Made by a program: the position numbers and the translations under genes. Of a stretch of 64,000 nt of DNA, positions 1-9,282 are shown in pieces (positions within the stretch are counted from its first letter, which is position 1; each line of letters opens with the position of its first letter). Where the stretch lies: assembly GCA_020849625.1 (NCBI GenBank), contig JADLFV010000031.1, positions 1 through 64,000 of the forward strand, given 5' to 3'. Below the pieces are notes generated by a model, which saw nothing but the letters and a program-made list of their open reading frames with translations, did no database searches and was not told the origin of the DNA. The DNA is from Phycisphaeraceae bacterium (GTDB lineage Bacteria; Planctomycetota; Phycisphaerae; Phycisphaerales; Phycisphaeraceae).

Positions 1-184
1 CGGCGTGATGGCGCAGGCGCTGGGGCAGGCCGAAATACTGGGCGGGCTTGCCCTGGTCGTTGGTGGGATTGCGGTAGTAGTCCCACAAGCGGCGCAGACG
101 GGGCAGCGTGACGGTGGTGTGCTCATCGAGCAGGGCTTGCAACAGGTCGGCTTCGAGCGTGGCGGGTGGGTCAACTGCGTTCAT
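1..184 (-). CDS. Partial hypothetical protein, possibly a phage portal-like N-terminus
   Basis: This leftward gene starts at 184 and runs off the left edge; 61 codons are visible. The N-terminus begins MNAVDPPATLEADLLQALLD and continues with the stretch LRRLWDYYRNPTND. Basic-aromatic LWxYYRNP stretches are typical of the first residues of phage portal proteins, but this rests on resemblance to a short motif only. A GGAG lies roughly a dozen bases upstream of the start. Because a terminase large subunit lies at 29.7 kb without its own portal, a relation to that cassette is possible but unproven. Confidence 0.4.
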   Translation of the reverse strand, partial: MNAVDPPATLEADLLQALLDEHTTVTLPRLRRLWDYYRNPTNDQGKPAQYFGLPQRLRHHA

Positions 185-224
185 GTCGTTGCGGCTCCGG
201 GTTGGAGGTCTCCACCCTTGGCCG

Positions 225-243
225 CAGCGCAACGTTTGTGCGC
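225..243 (-). repeat. Dispersed 19-bp repeat, copy 1
   Basis: Reads CAGCGCAACGTTTGTGCGC on the plus strand, the reverse complement of the 19-mer found at 2105-2123 and 25149-25167. It lies just upstream of the left-edge gene. Function unknown. Confidence 0.6.
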
Positions 244-382
244 GCTGAGCGGGGTATTTTGGCGACAAATATTTTATAAATACATAAAAATCAAAAAAAT
301 AACTTTTTTATCCACAATTCAATAAAAATGAAAATCGCGTGCCAGCCTGTGCGCGCCGGGCCAAAACGACCAATAGATGGGC

Positions 383-410
383 TGGAAAATGATCCGATTG
401 CTGATATAAT
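383..410 (+). promoter_or_regulatory. Extended -10 promoter giving a leaderless transcript
   Basis: A perfect TATAAT (405-410) preceded by TGn (402-404) forms an extended -10. A weak -35 match, TGGAAA (383-388), lies 16 bp upstream. The ATG of the sigma-54 activator gene is at 419, only 9 bp past the -10, so transcription would start at or next to the start codon. There is no room for a Shine-Dalgarno sequence. The 185-380 gap upstream is markedly AT-rich around 260-320. Confidence 0.55.
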
Positions 411-418
411 CATCAGCT

Positions 419-1996
<1,578 letters not shown>

Positions 1997-2586
1997 CCTC
2001 CGCGAGCTCCGCTACTGCGTTTCGCGCGCACCAGCGCGCCCGCGCCGCAGCCCTCTCGCTGACCGCCTTACCTCTTCCCGGATCACTGTTTATCCACCGC
2101 CCGCGCGCACAAACGTTGCGCTGTAACCATTCGACTCGCGCATCGTCTCATCGGCCGACTTCTCCACCCCTGCCCCCAATCCGCGCAACGACTGTCTCGC
2201 TCTGATGAAATAAAGCGCAGATTTGCCTCTTCGCGACTCGTGATCAAGCACTGTCCCTCGCAACGTTCATATCGCGCAGCCATGAACATGAATGCCCCAG
2301 CATCTCGCATGACTACCGCCGCCATACAACAACGATACCGACATCTTTTCCCCTTGCCCGGTCGCTGCCTCGCCGGTCAGCCTCGGCCGGTTATCATCGC
2401 GGGGCAGTTGGTCTTGTGTCGGATCGCCCGATACCTTACTATACCCTAACGAAACAAGCCAACCTCGCCCAGGGGAGCCGTTATGCCGGTGCTTCAGTGT
2501 AAAGGTAAATCCGTCCATGTTGGATCGGCAAAACGAAATGAGATGGTGCTGCTGCGGTCTTGATATCGGCTTAGGTTAAACCCCAG
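1997..2586. other. Gene-poor gap with no convincing coding sequence
   Basis: About 590 bp between the sigma-54 activator and the XamI-type pseudogene. I see no supported ORF; short frames at 2240-2449 and 2483-2563 lack ribosome sites and protein-like composition. One copy of the dispersed 19-mer lies at 2105-2123. GC content drops toward the restriction locus, consistent with a boundary of acquired DNA. Confidence 0.5.
2105..2123 (+). repeat. Dispersed 19-bp repeat, copy 2
   Basis: GCGCACAAACGTTGCGCTG, identical to 25149-25167 and inverted relative to 225-243. Confidence 0.65.
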
Positions 2587-3544
2587 ATGCAACCAAAACA
2601 CATTAACGCGGATAGACCCCACCTATGGAGCCGATATCGCCGCATCGGTTGACCAGTTCAATCATTGGTTCATGCGGTTTGCGCCTGAGGCCTACCGATC
2701 TACACGCATCAAGACTACCGAGCATGTCAAAACCGCGCTGCTCGCCACGGACGATCTTCGCAACATAGACGCCACGACATTGAAAGCGAACCCCGGTGCG
2801 TTGCCCACGTTACGGATGTGCACCGCGCCGCCATTGGCGGTCGACCGCTTAATCGGTTTGGCTGGAGTGAATAAGTCGCTCATTGGACGCATGGAGCAGA
2901 GCAAGTTATCGATCCGTATGAAAGCGGAGGTTCTTGACTACAATCTGGGCAAAGTCTGTGGCGTGTTGATCCGGCTCCTGGACCGAGATATTTTTCCATG
3001 GCTGGATGCGAAGAAGAACCCGACAGATCGCGAGCGCGAACGGGCATCGACGATCATCGCCGACCGTTTATGCAGCGCAGTGGCTAATCCGATTGTTCGC
3101 AACGCTCAGGAACAGCGTCAATTGACCGGTATTGGCGAGTGGCTCCACCAGCGGGGATATCGGAAGCAGTCAAATCCCCCCGGTCAACCTCAGACCCAAA
3201 TGGAAGCGGGCACTTACACGTTCCGCATGAATGTACCCGTTGGCGAGGCTGTCAAGGTGAACATTCCGATCGATGTCGTGATTCAACCCAGGAGGTTGCG
3301 GAAGGATCGCTTGCCCGTCCTGATCGAGTGCAAATCAGCGGGTGACTTCACCAACACCAACAAGCGACGCAAAGAGGAGGCTACGAAGATCCGTCAACTG
3401 AAAACAGCCTATGGTCCAGGCGTGAGGTTCGTGCTGTTCCTTTGTGGCTATTTCGGCAGCGACTATCTCGGATATGAAGCGGCCGAATGAATAGACTGGG
3501 TATGGGAGCATCGGATCGACGACCTGGCCAAACTGGGGCTATGA
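2587..3544 (+). pseudogene. Broken XamI-type type II restriction endonuclease
   Basis: The reading frame encodes a protein resembling the XamI restriction endonuclease family (GTCGAC cutters), recognised from stretches such as ADIAASVDQFNHWF, FAPEAYRSTRIKTTEHV, RMCTAPPLAVDRL and VLIECKSAGD; this is from memory of the family. The gene is broken twice. The start lies at ATG 2587 (MQPKHINADRPHLW), but the frame shifts near 2629, after which the protein resumes one frame over as ADIAASVDQF. Near the 3' end an in-frame TGA (3488-3490) interrupts the coding frame, and a family-like tail IDWVWEHRIDDLAKLGL continues for 17 codons to a second TGA at 3542-3544, four bases before the methyltransferase ATG. 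An internal ATG at 2672 would give a 272-residue product lacking both ends. Probably inactive, but a sequencing error at either site would restore it. Confidence 0.75.
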
Positions 3545-3547
3545 ACC

Positions 3548-5143
3548 ATGATTGTTGGGCACGACATTCTGAATGAGGCCCGCCGCCAGGTGTTGCAGGC
3601 GGCACTAGATGCCGCCAAATCACCAGCTGAGCGGAACCGTCTCGGTCAGTTCGCGACTCCCAATGCTCTGGCCGTCGATATCGCTCGCTACGTGGGCTCG
3701 TTGATGACCGGCCGGGAAGAAATACGTTTCGCTGACCCTGCGATCGGCTCTGGCAGTTTTTTTTCGGCGGTGTTGGCGGTCTTTGACCGCAGTCGCATTC
3801 ACAGCGCCGTGGGAATTGAACTCGATCCCGCATTCGCCAACGCGGCCCGTGAGTTGTGGTCCGACGCCGGGCTTCAGGTTGTAGTCGGCGATTTTACGGA
3901 ATTGGTAACCCACGCGTCGTGTCCGCCGCCGCCGAACCTTATCCTGACAAATCCACCCTATGTCCGACACCATCATATCGACCGCCGCGATAAAGAATGC
4001 CTGCAACGTCTGGTTCGTGAATTGGCTGGAATGGAAGTCAATGGACTGGCGGGCCTGTACGTCTACTTTCTGTTATTGGCAACATGCTGGATGGAAACCG
4101 ACGGATTTGCGGCGTGGCTGATCCCGTCGGAATTCATGGATGTCAACTACGGGGTCGCGCTTAAGCATTTTCTCACAGATCGAGTCACATTGTTCCGCGC
4201 TCACCGCTTTGCCCCCCAGGATGTTCAGTTCGGCGATGCCCTTGTTTCTTCGGTCATCCTGGTATTCTGCAAGAAGCCGCCTGCCGCCGATCACGCGGTC
4301 GAGTTCACGTTGGGTGGCACACTTTCTGAACCGTACACCCGCGACAGGATTCAACTCGAACGGCTACGGAAATCGCGCAAATGGAGCGTCTATCCCCGCC
4401 ATGTCACGAATGATCGACACACGCTCAACAATGATAGCGGTCCAGCGCTCGGCCACTTGTTCCACATCCAGCGCGGCATCGCCACTGGCAGCAATAAGTT
4501 TTTCATCTTAGAGCGCACGGATGCCAAGCGTCGTGGTTTGCCCAGCGAATGCCTGCGCCCGATTCTTCCCAGCCCACGGCATCTCAAGCAGACGGTGATT
4601 GAAACGGAAGATGACGGCTATCCGCTCATCGGCCAACAGTTATGTGTGATTGATTGCGACTTGCCCGAACACATCGTCGAGCAGCGCTATCCGGCGTTAT
4701 GGGAATACCTGCAAACCGCCGGGGCTCTGGGAATACTGGATGGTTACCTGGTTGGCAAACGCTCACGGTGGTATAAACAAGAGCAACGCGAACCGGCTCC
4801 CTTCCTTTGCACCTACATGGGGCGAGGCTCGGACGACAAGCAACCCTTCCGTTTCATTCTAAATCGTTCTCAAGCTATTGGGACTAATCTCTACCTCATG
4901 TTGCATCCGCGGAAGGGACTGGCAGCGATGTTACATCGACATCCTGACCGGATCACCGAAGTGCATGAACTACTCGGCCAGATCACCGGCCACGAACTTC
5001 GCGGTGAGGGGCGGGTTTACGGTGGCGGACTCCATAAGATCGAACCGTCCGAATTGTCTCGTATCTCAGCATCCACTTTTGTAGACCGCTGGCCCGAGCT
5101 TGAGATTGGCGTACTACCTGTCGAAGCAAATACGTTGTTTTGA
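3548..5143 (+). CDS. N6-adenine DNA methyltransferase of an XamI-type restriction-modification system
   Basis: A 531-residue gamma-class adenine methyltransferase. S-adenosylmethionine motif I is DPAIGSGSF (63-71), the acidic motif II is GIELD (89-93), and the catalytic motif IV is NPPY (135-138), followed by a long C-terminal target-recognition region. The N-terminus GQFATP (33-38) is typical of this class. The gene follows the broken endonuclease by a few bases, as expected for an R-M operon, and appears full length. It would now act as an orphan methyltransferase, presumably on the endonuclease's site (GTCGAC if the XamI assignment is right). The locus is less GC-rich than its neighbours, consistent with horizontal acquisition. 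Confidence 0.88.
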   Translation: MIVGHDILNEARRQVLQAALDAAKSPAERNRLGQFATPNALAVDIARYVGSLMTGREEIRFADPAIGSGSFFSAVLAVFDRSRIHSAVGIELDPAFANAARELWSDAGLQVVVGDFTELVTHASCPPPPNLILTNPPYVRHHHIDRRDKECLQRLVRELAGMEVNGLAGLYVYFLLLATCWMETDGFAAWLIPSEFMDVNYGVALKHFLTDRVTLFRAHRFAPQDVQFGDALVSSVILVFCKKPPAADHAVEFTLGGTLSEPYTRDRIQLERLRKSRKWSVYPRHVTNDRHTLNNDSGPALGHLFHIQRGIATGSNKFFILERTDAKRRGLPSECLRPILPSPRHLKQTVIETEDDGYPLIGQQLCVIDCDLPEHIVEQRYPALWEYLQTAGALGILDGYLVGKRSRWYKQEQREPAPFLCTYMGRGSDDKQPFRFILNRSQAIGTNLYLMLHPRKGLAAMLHRHPDRITEVHELLGQITGHELRGEGRVYGGGLHKIEPSELSRISASTFVDRWPELEIGVLPVEANTLF

Positions 5144-5174
5144 TATTGTTGGGAATACCATAGAAAGCAAGCTC

Positions 5175-5342
5175 ATGAATCAGAACTCGGCTGATCGTGA
5201 AAGGCTTGCGGTTGAGCGCGTACGGAAAGCGGGCGTCAAGGCGCCCGAATCCGCGATCCTGGCCTGGATTCGCTCGGTTGGTGCTGATTCGATCTTGTCG
5301 GCCAAGTTGTCCGATATTCGTGCCGTGGCAAACGCATTTTGA
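5175..5342 (+). CDS. Small hypothetical protein downstream of the methyltransferase
   Basis: A 55-residue ORF (MNQNSADRERLAVERV start) rich in charged and small residues, ending SDIRAVANAF. I do not recognise it. It follows the methyltransferase by 31 bp and shares its lower GC, so it may belong to the acquired block. The ribosome site is weak. A longer frame from TTG 5100 overlaps the methyltransferase and is less likely. Confidence 0.35.
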   Translation: MNQNSADRERLAVERVRKAGVKAPESAILAWIRSVGADSILSAKLSDIRAVANAF

Positions 5343-5468
5343 GATTGGATTCAGCCGAGGTATGGACCCGGCCGCGATGGGCTGTCGTGATTCAAGGGGG
5401 ACATGGCGGCCACCCCGGCCAAATGGCCGGGCTATATGGGGGTGGGTGGAGGCGGTACACTTGGGGGG

Positions 5469-7256
5469 ATGCGATGGGTGTTGATCTTCTGTTGCCTGTG
5501 GATCGCGGCCTGCGGGCGGGTGGAGCCGGGGGCGGATTTTGTGTTCATCACCGAAGCGCCGCACAACCGCCGCGATCCGCAGAAGATGTCGTACATGCAC
5601 GACATTCGGCTGGCGCACAATCTTTTTGAGACGCTGGTCAATCTTGACTTTTCCGACATGACGTTGGAGGCGGCGGGGGCGGCGAGGTGGGAGGTGTCGG
5701 AGGACGGGCTGAGCTACACGTTTCATCTGCGTCCCGAAGCCCGCTGGTCCAACGGCGATCCGGTCACCGCACACGATTACATTTATGCCTGGCGTCGGGC
5801 CATGACGCCGGACTTGGCGACGCCGTATGCGGACCTGATGTTTTACGTGCGTGGGGCGAAGGCGTTTTTCGAGTTTCGCGTGGAGCAGTTGAAGGCATAT
5901 GCGCGGAACGTGGAGCGGGGGGGACGGCCGGTGAACCGGCCTCCGCCGGGCCCGGAGGGGGCGGGCGCGGGCGAAAGCGGTGAGGGGAGGGCGAGGCTGG
6001 TGTGGGAATTGGCGCTGGATGAGTTTGATCGGCATGTCGGCCTGCGGGCGGCGGGCGATCTGACGCTGGTGGTCGAGCTGGAGCATCCGACGCCGTACTT
6101 CCTGCAATTGGTCGCGTTCGCCACTTTCATGCCGGTGCATGCGGCATCGGTGGAGGCGAACACGCATTTCGATCCCAACACGGGGCAGTGGGAAGTGGAT
6201 AACGCCTACTGGCATCGCCGCGACCAGTTGATCACCAACGGGCCATACGTTTTGGGCGACGTCAAGTTCCGTCAGCACACGGATCTGCTGGCTTCGCCGA
6301 CGTACTGGAATCGAGCCGCCTCGCGCAACCGTTCGATCCGCGAGTTGATCGTGGAATCGCCCAACACCGCCCTGCTGCTGTTCGAGCGGGGCCAGGCGGA
6401 CTTCTGGCCCGGCGCTCCGGGCGGGCAGTTCGGTGAAACCCTGCTCAAACAGAAGCACGGCAACGTACACACGGTGACCATGGCGGGGACCTATTTCTAC
6501 AACTACAACTGTGCTGACAAACTGCCCGACGGCCGCGACAATCCGCTCAAGGACGCTCGTGTTCGCTGCGCTTTGTCCATGGCCATCGACCGCGAGGCGC
6601 TGACCCGATTCGTCACCGGCCTGGGTGAGCCGGCCGCTTACAGTTTCATTCCGCCGGGCGCTCTGCCCAATTACGAGCCACCCGTCGAGGCTGGCGTCCG
6701 CTTCGATCCCGTCGCTGCCCGCAAGCTGTTGGCCGAGGCCGGTTATCCCGATCCTTCCAGAATCACCGGCCTGTCGATTCTCTACGCCCCGGTCAGCATT
6801 CACGAGGACGTCGCCCAGGCGGTGGCGCACATGTGGCAGGAGCACCTGGGCGTGCCGGTGGCTCTGGAGAAGTTGGACCCCAAGGCCGCGGCGCAGAAGC
6901 AACTCGACCGCCAGTACGTCATCTCCCGCTCCGGCTGGTTCGGCGACTATCCCGACCCCAACACCTGGCTGGAGATGCGCACCACGGATGCACCCAACAA
7001 CACCACGAGCTGGTCCAACGTGGAGTATGATCGGCTGATCCGCGACTCGATGAGTGAACTGGACCCCCGGAAGCGGATGCAAATGCTACGAGATGCCGAG
7101 ACGATCCTGCTGCGCGAGCAACCGATGGCGATGCTGTTCCATTACGTTTTTCTGAACCTGTACCGCGAAGACCAGATCACCGGCCTCGACTCCAATGCCT
7201 GGGGGCGATGGCGGATGGAAAAAGTGAAAGTGAACCGGGACTCGAATGACGAATGA
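5469..7256 (+). CDS. Peptide/oligopeptide ABC transporter substrate-binding lipoprotein
   Basis: Family 5 solute-binding protein (OppA/DppA type), 595 residues from ATG 5469. That start gives a lipoprotein signal MRWVLIFCCLWIAAC with the lipidated Cys at 15; an upstream ATG at 5403 would bury it. Family landmarks are LAHNLFETLV near the N-terminus, the WSNGDPVTAHDYIYAWRR motif, and AMDREALTRFV-type core segments further on (here SMAIDREALTRFVTG). It should bind peptides at the outer face of the inner membrane and pass them to a permease such as the next gene. The last codons and stop (SNDE-stop) are made by the heptad repeat that follows. Confidence 0.9.
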   Translation: MRWVLIFCCLWIAACGRVEPGADFVFITEAPHNRRDPQKMSYMHDIRLAHNLFETLVNLDFSDMTLEAAGAARWEVSEDGLSYTFHLRPEARWSNGDPVTAHDYIYAWRRAMTPDLATPYADLMFYVRGAKAFFEFRVEQLKAYARNVERGGRPVNRPPPGPEGAGAGESGEGRARLVWELALDEFDRHVGLRAAGDLTLVVELEHPTPYFLQLVAFATFMPVHAASVEANTHFDPNTGQWEVDNAYWHRRDQLITNGPYVLGDVKFRQHTDLLASPTYWNRAASRNRSIRELIVESPNTALLLFERGQADFWPGAPGGQFGETLLKQKHGNVHTVTMAGTYFYNYNCADKLPDGRDNPLKDARVRCALSMAIDREALTRFVTGLGEPAAYSFIPPGALPNYEPPVEAGVRFDPVAARKLLAEAGYPDPSRITGLSILYAPVSIHEDVAQAVAHMWQEHLGVPVALEKLDPKAAAQKQLDRQYVISRSGWFGDYPDPNTWLEMRTTDAPNNTTSWSNVEYDRLIRDSMSELDPRKRMQMLRDAETILLREQPMAMLFHYVFLNLYREDQITGLDSNAWGRWRMEKVKVNRDSNDE

Positions 7257-7351
7257 CGAAATTCGAATGACGAATCAATGTCCGAATGACGAATAACGAA
7301 AGCACGGAACATTGGTCATTGTTTCGAATTTCGAATTTCGTCATTTGAGTT
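7243..7351. repeat. Heptad hairpin repeat, unit GAATGAC
   Basis: Left arm built of GAATGAC/GAATAAC-like 7-mers; right arm of complementary GTCATT/TTTCGAA units after a short spacer. It overlaps the 3' end of the upstream CDS. About 30 bp are shared with the element at 58872. It could act as a transcript end. Confidence 0.8.
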
Positions 7352-7373
7352 TCCGCCTTTATATTGGGCGGCC

Positions 7374-8294
7374 ATGCTCAACCTGATCCTGCGACGTCTG
7401 CTGCAATTGCCGATCATCCTGGCGGTGATCTTCGCCATCACGTTCGCGCTGGCGTGGCTGGTGCCGGGCAATCCGCTGCAGAATGAGGAGCGGCAGATCA
7501 GCCCGGAGATCGCGGCCGCGATGCAGCGGCGCTATCACCTGGACAATCCCCGGAAGTTTTTAACCGAGTATCTGGAGGGTGTGTTTTTGCGGGCGGATTT
7601 CGGGCCGTCGATGGTGTATCAGGACTGGACGGTCAGCGAGATCATCGGCGGCGCGCTGCCGGTCAGTGTCACACTTGGCGCCGCGGCCATCGTGGTGGGG
7701 TTAATCCTCGGCACCGCGGCTGGTGTGGCGGGAGCATTGCGCCCGGGTTCGATGTGGGACGCCTCCAGTCTAGCGATCGCTTTGATCGGCGTCAGTTTGC
7801 CCAGCTTCGTCACCGGCTCGGTTCTGCTGGTGGTCTTCGGCGGATTGCTGGCGTGGCTGCCGGTCAGCGGGTGGGGAAGTCCGCAACAGGTCGTGCTGCC
7901 CGCCATCACGCTGGGGCTGATGCCGGCCGCGTACATCGCACGTCTCATCCGCCTGAGCCTGGCCGACGTGATGAGCAGCGACTTCGTGCGCACCGCCCGG
8001 GCAAAGGGACTTTCGCAGCGACAGGCATTGTTCCGCCACGCTTTCAAAGTCGCCTTCCTGCCCGTGCTCAGCTTCCTGGGCCCCGCGGCGGCCTATGCCA
8101 TGACCGGCTCGTTCGTCGTCGAAAAGGTCTTCAACATCCCCGGCCTGGGTCAACATTTCATCAATGCCGTGCTGGCCAAAGACCAGTTCCTGATCCTCGG
8201 CGTGGTGCTGCTGTTCTCCACCATGCTGGTGCTGTTCAACCTGATCGTTGACGTGCTCTATGCGTACGTGGATCCGCGGATTGAGTTGGGGTGA
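7374..8294 (+). CDS. Peptide ABC transporter permease, OppB/DppB type
   Basis: A 306-residue inner-membrane permease of the binding-protein-dependent transport family. It has a first membrane helix near 5-28 (RLLQLPIILAVIFAITFAL), several further helices, and the ATPase-contact EAA loop around DFVRTARAKGLSQRQAL (203-219). The C-terminus YAYVDPRIELG is the classic end of OppB/DppB subunits. It forms a likely operon with the binding lipoprotein. The partner permease (OppC) and both ATPases are absent nearby, because the next gene is a leftward lgt, so the full transporter must be completed from elsewhere. Confidence 0.9.
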   Translation: MLNLILRRLLQLPIILAVIFAITFALAWLVPGNPLQNEERQISPEIAAAMQRRYHLDNPRKFLTEYLEGVFLRADFGPSMVYQDWTVSEIIGGALPVSVTLGAAAIVVGLILGTAAGVAGALRPGSMWDASSLAIALIGVSLPSFVTGSVLLVVFGGLLAWLPVSGWGSPQQVVLPAITLGLMPAAYIARLIRLSLADVMSSDFVRTARAKGLSQRQALFRHAFKVAFLPVLSFLGPAAAYAMTGSFVVEKVFNIPGLGQHFINAVLAKDQFLILGVVLLFSTMLVLFNLIVDVLYAYVDPRIELG

Positions 8295-8302
8295 GTGGGG
8301 GA

Positions 8303-8397
8303 GAAAGTGAAAAGTGAAAAGTGAAAAGTGAAAATATGAAGACCCGCCACGGGCAAACTTTGTGATTTTCACTTTTCACTTTTCACTTTTCACTTTG
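8303..8397. repeat. Heptad hairpin repeat, unit TGAAAAG
   Basis: Three to four TGAAAAG units, a spacer, then four complementary CTTTTCA units. It lies between convergent genes and encodes the last residues of Lgt (KVKSEK). It may serve as a bidirectional terminator. Confidence 0.85.
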
Positions 8398-9221
8398 CCT
8401 CCCCAACCCCCCATCGGCTCGCGCCGGCTGCGATGCAGGAACCACAACAACACCGCCGCGCCTGCGATCATGGCAGCGCTGAGCCATTGGCCTCGGGTGG
8501 TGCCGAATGGCTCAAAGCCGACCTGCTCATCGGGCTGGCGGAATTGCTCGCAGCAGATGCGGGCGATGGCGTAGCCGATCAGGAACACCGCACCCACGAA
8601 GCCCGGCTTGCGCGGCTTGCGGTAGAACCACAGCATCACCAGAAACAGCAGCAGCCCTTCGGTGGCAGCTTCATACAACTGTGACGGATGGCGCGGCAGC
8701 ATCTGGGGATCGCCGGGGAAGATGACCGCCAATGGGAAGTCGCGCGATACCGCTCGCCCCCACAATTCGCCGTTGACAAAGTTGGCGATGCGTCCGAAGA
8801 ACAAACCCAGCGGCGCGGCGAAGGCCATCAAATCCCATACGAACGGCACCGGCTGCTGGTACTTGCGGGCCAGCCACCAGCAAGTCAGGGCGCCGCCGAT
8901 GACGCCGCCGTGGAACGACATGCCGCCCTTGTTCAGCGCCAGCAGATGCCAGAATGGAATCTCCTTGCTGAACGTCCACAGCAGGGCCGGCTCATAGAAC
9001 AGCACGTATCCCAGTCGCCCGCCGATGACGATGCCCAAGGCCAGCGTTACCACCAGATCACCCGCCTTGCGATGATCCAGATCACATCGCCCCACCCGCA
9101 GCACGCGGCGAATCCACAGCCAGGCGATGAAGAACCCCACCAGGTAGGACAGGCCGTACCACCGGATCGGTCCGATGGCATAGGGTGAAAGGTCGTGATA
9201 GTAGAGGGCGAGGTTCATCAT
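8376..9221 (-). CDS. lgt: Prolipoprotein diacylglyceryl transferase
   Basis: Lgt transfers diacylglycerol from phosphatidylglycerol to the lipobox cysteine of prolipoproteins, the first step of lipoprotein maturation at the inner membrane. With start at 9221 the protein is 281 residues with about seven membrane helices. It carries the family signature GRIANFVNGELWGR (143-156) and the essential HGG motif (104-106). A nine-codon upstream extension (MCEQARTLN) overlaps a palindromic repeat and is unlikely. The C-terminal KVKSEK is encoded by the heptad repeat, a repeat-derived tail beyond the conserved fold. Confidence 0.95.
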   Translation of the reverse strand: MMNLALYYHDLSPYAIGPIRWYGLSYLVGFFIAWLWIRRVLRVGRCDLDHRKAGDLVVTLALGIVIGGRLGYVLFYEPALLWTFSKEIPFWHLLALNKGGMSFHGGVIGGALTCWWLARKYQQPVPFVWDLMAFAAPLGLFFGRIANFVNGELWGRAVSRDFPLAVIFPGDPQMLPRHPSQLYEAATEGLLLFLVMLWFYRKPRKPGFVGAVFLIGYAIARICCEQFRQPDEQVGFEPFGTTRGQWLSAAMIAGAAVLLWFLHRSRREPMGGWGGKVKSEK

Positions 9222-9225
9222 GTTG

Positions 9226-9281
9226 AGCGTGCGAGCTTGCTCGCACATCGCACAAGGACGAGCAAGCTCGCCCGCTAAACG
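9226..9281. repeat. Palindromic repeat of the GAGCAAGCTCGCCCGCT family, copy 1
   Basis: GCGAGCTTGCTCGC followed by GACGAGCAAGCTCGCCCGC, two facing copies of a GAGCAAGCTC core ending CCCGCTAAAC. Sits in the lgt-rnr gap. Related copies lie inside pepA (14310) and murE (18707). Confidence 0.75.
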
Positions 9282-9282
9282 G

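Noticed and set aside
2483-2563. Short ORF starting MPVLQCKGKS before the restriction locus
   Set aside because: Only 26 codons, no ribosome site, and the XamI-type gene has its own ATG at 2587.
4983-7082. Leftward 699-codon open frame opposite the methyltransferase and peptide-binding protein genes
   Set aside because: Composition is repetitive Arg/His/Gly/Val typical of antisense frames in high-GC DNA; it crosses two real genes and has no domain.
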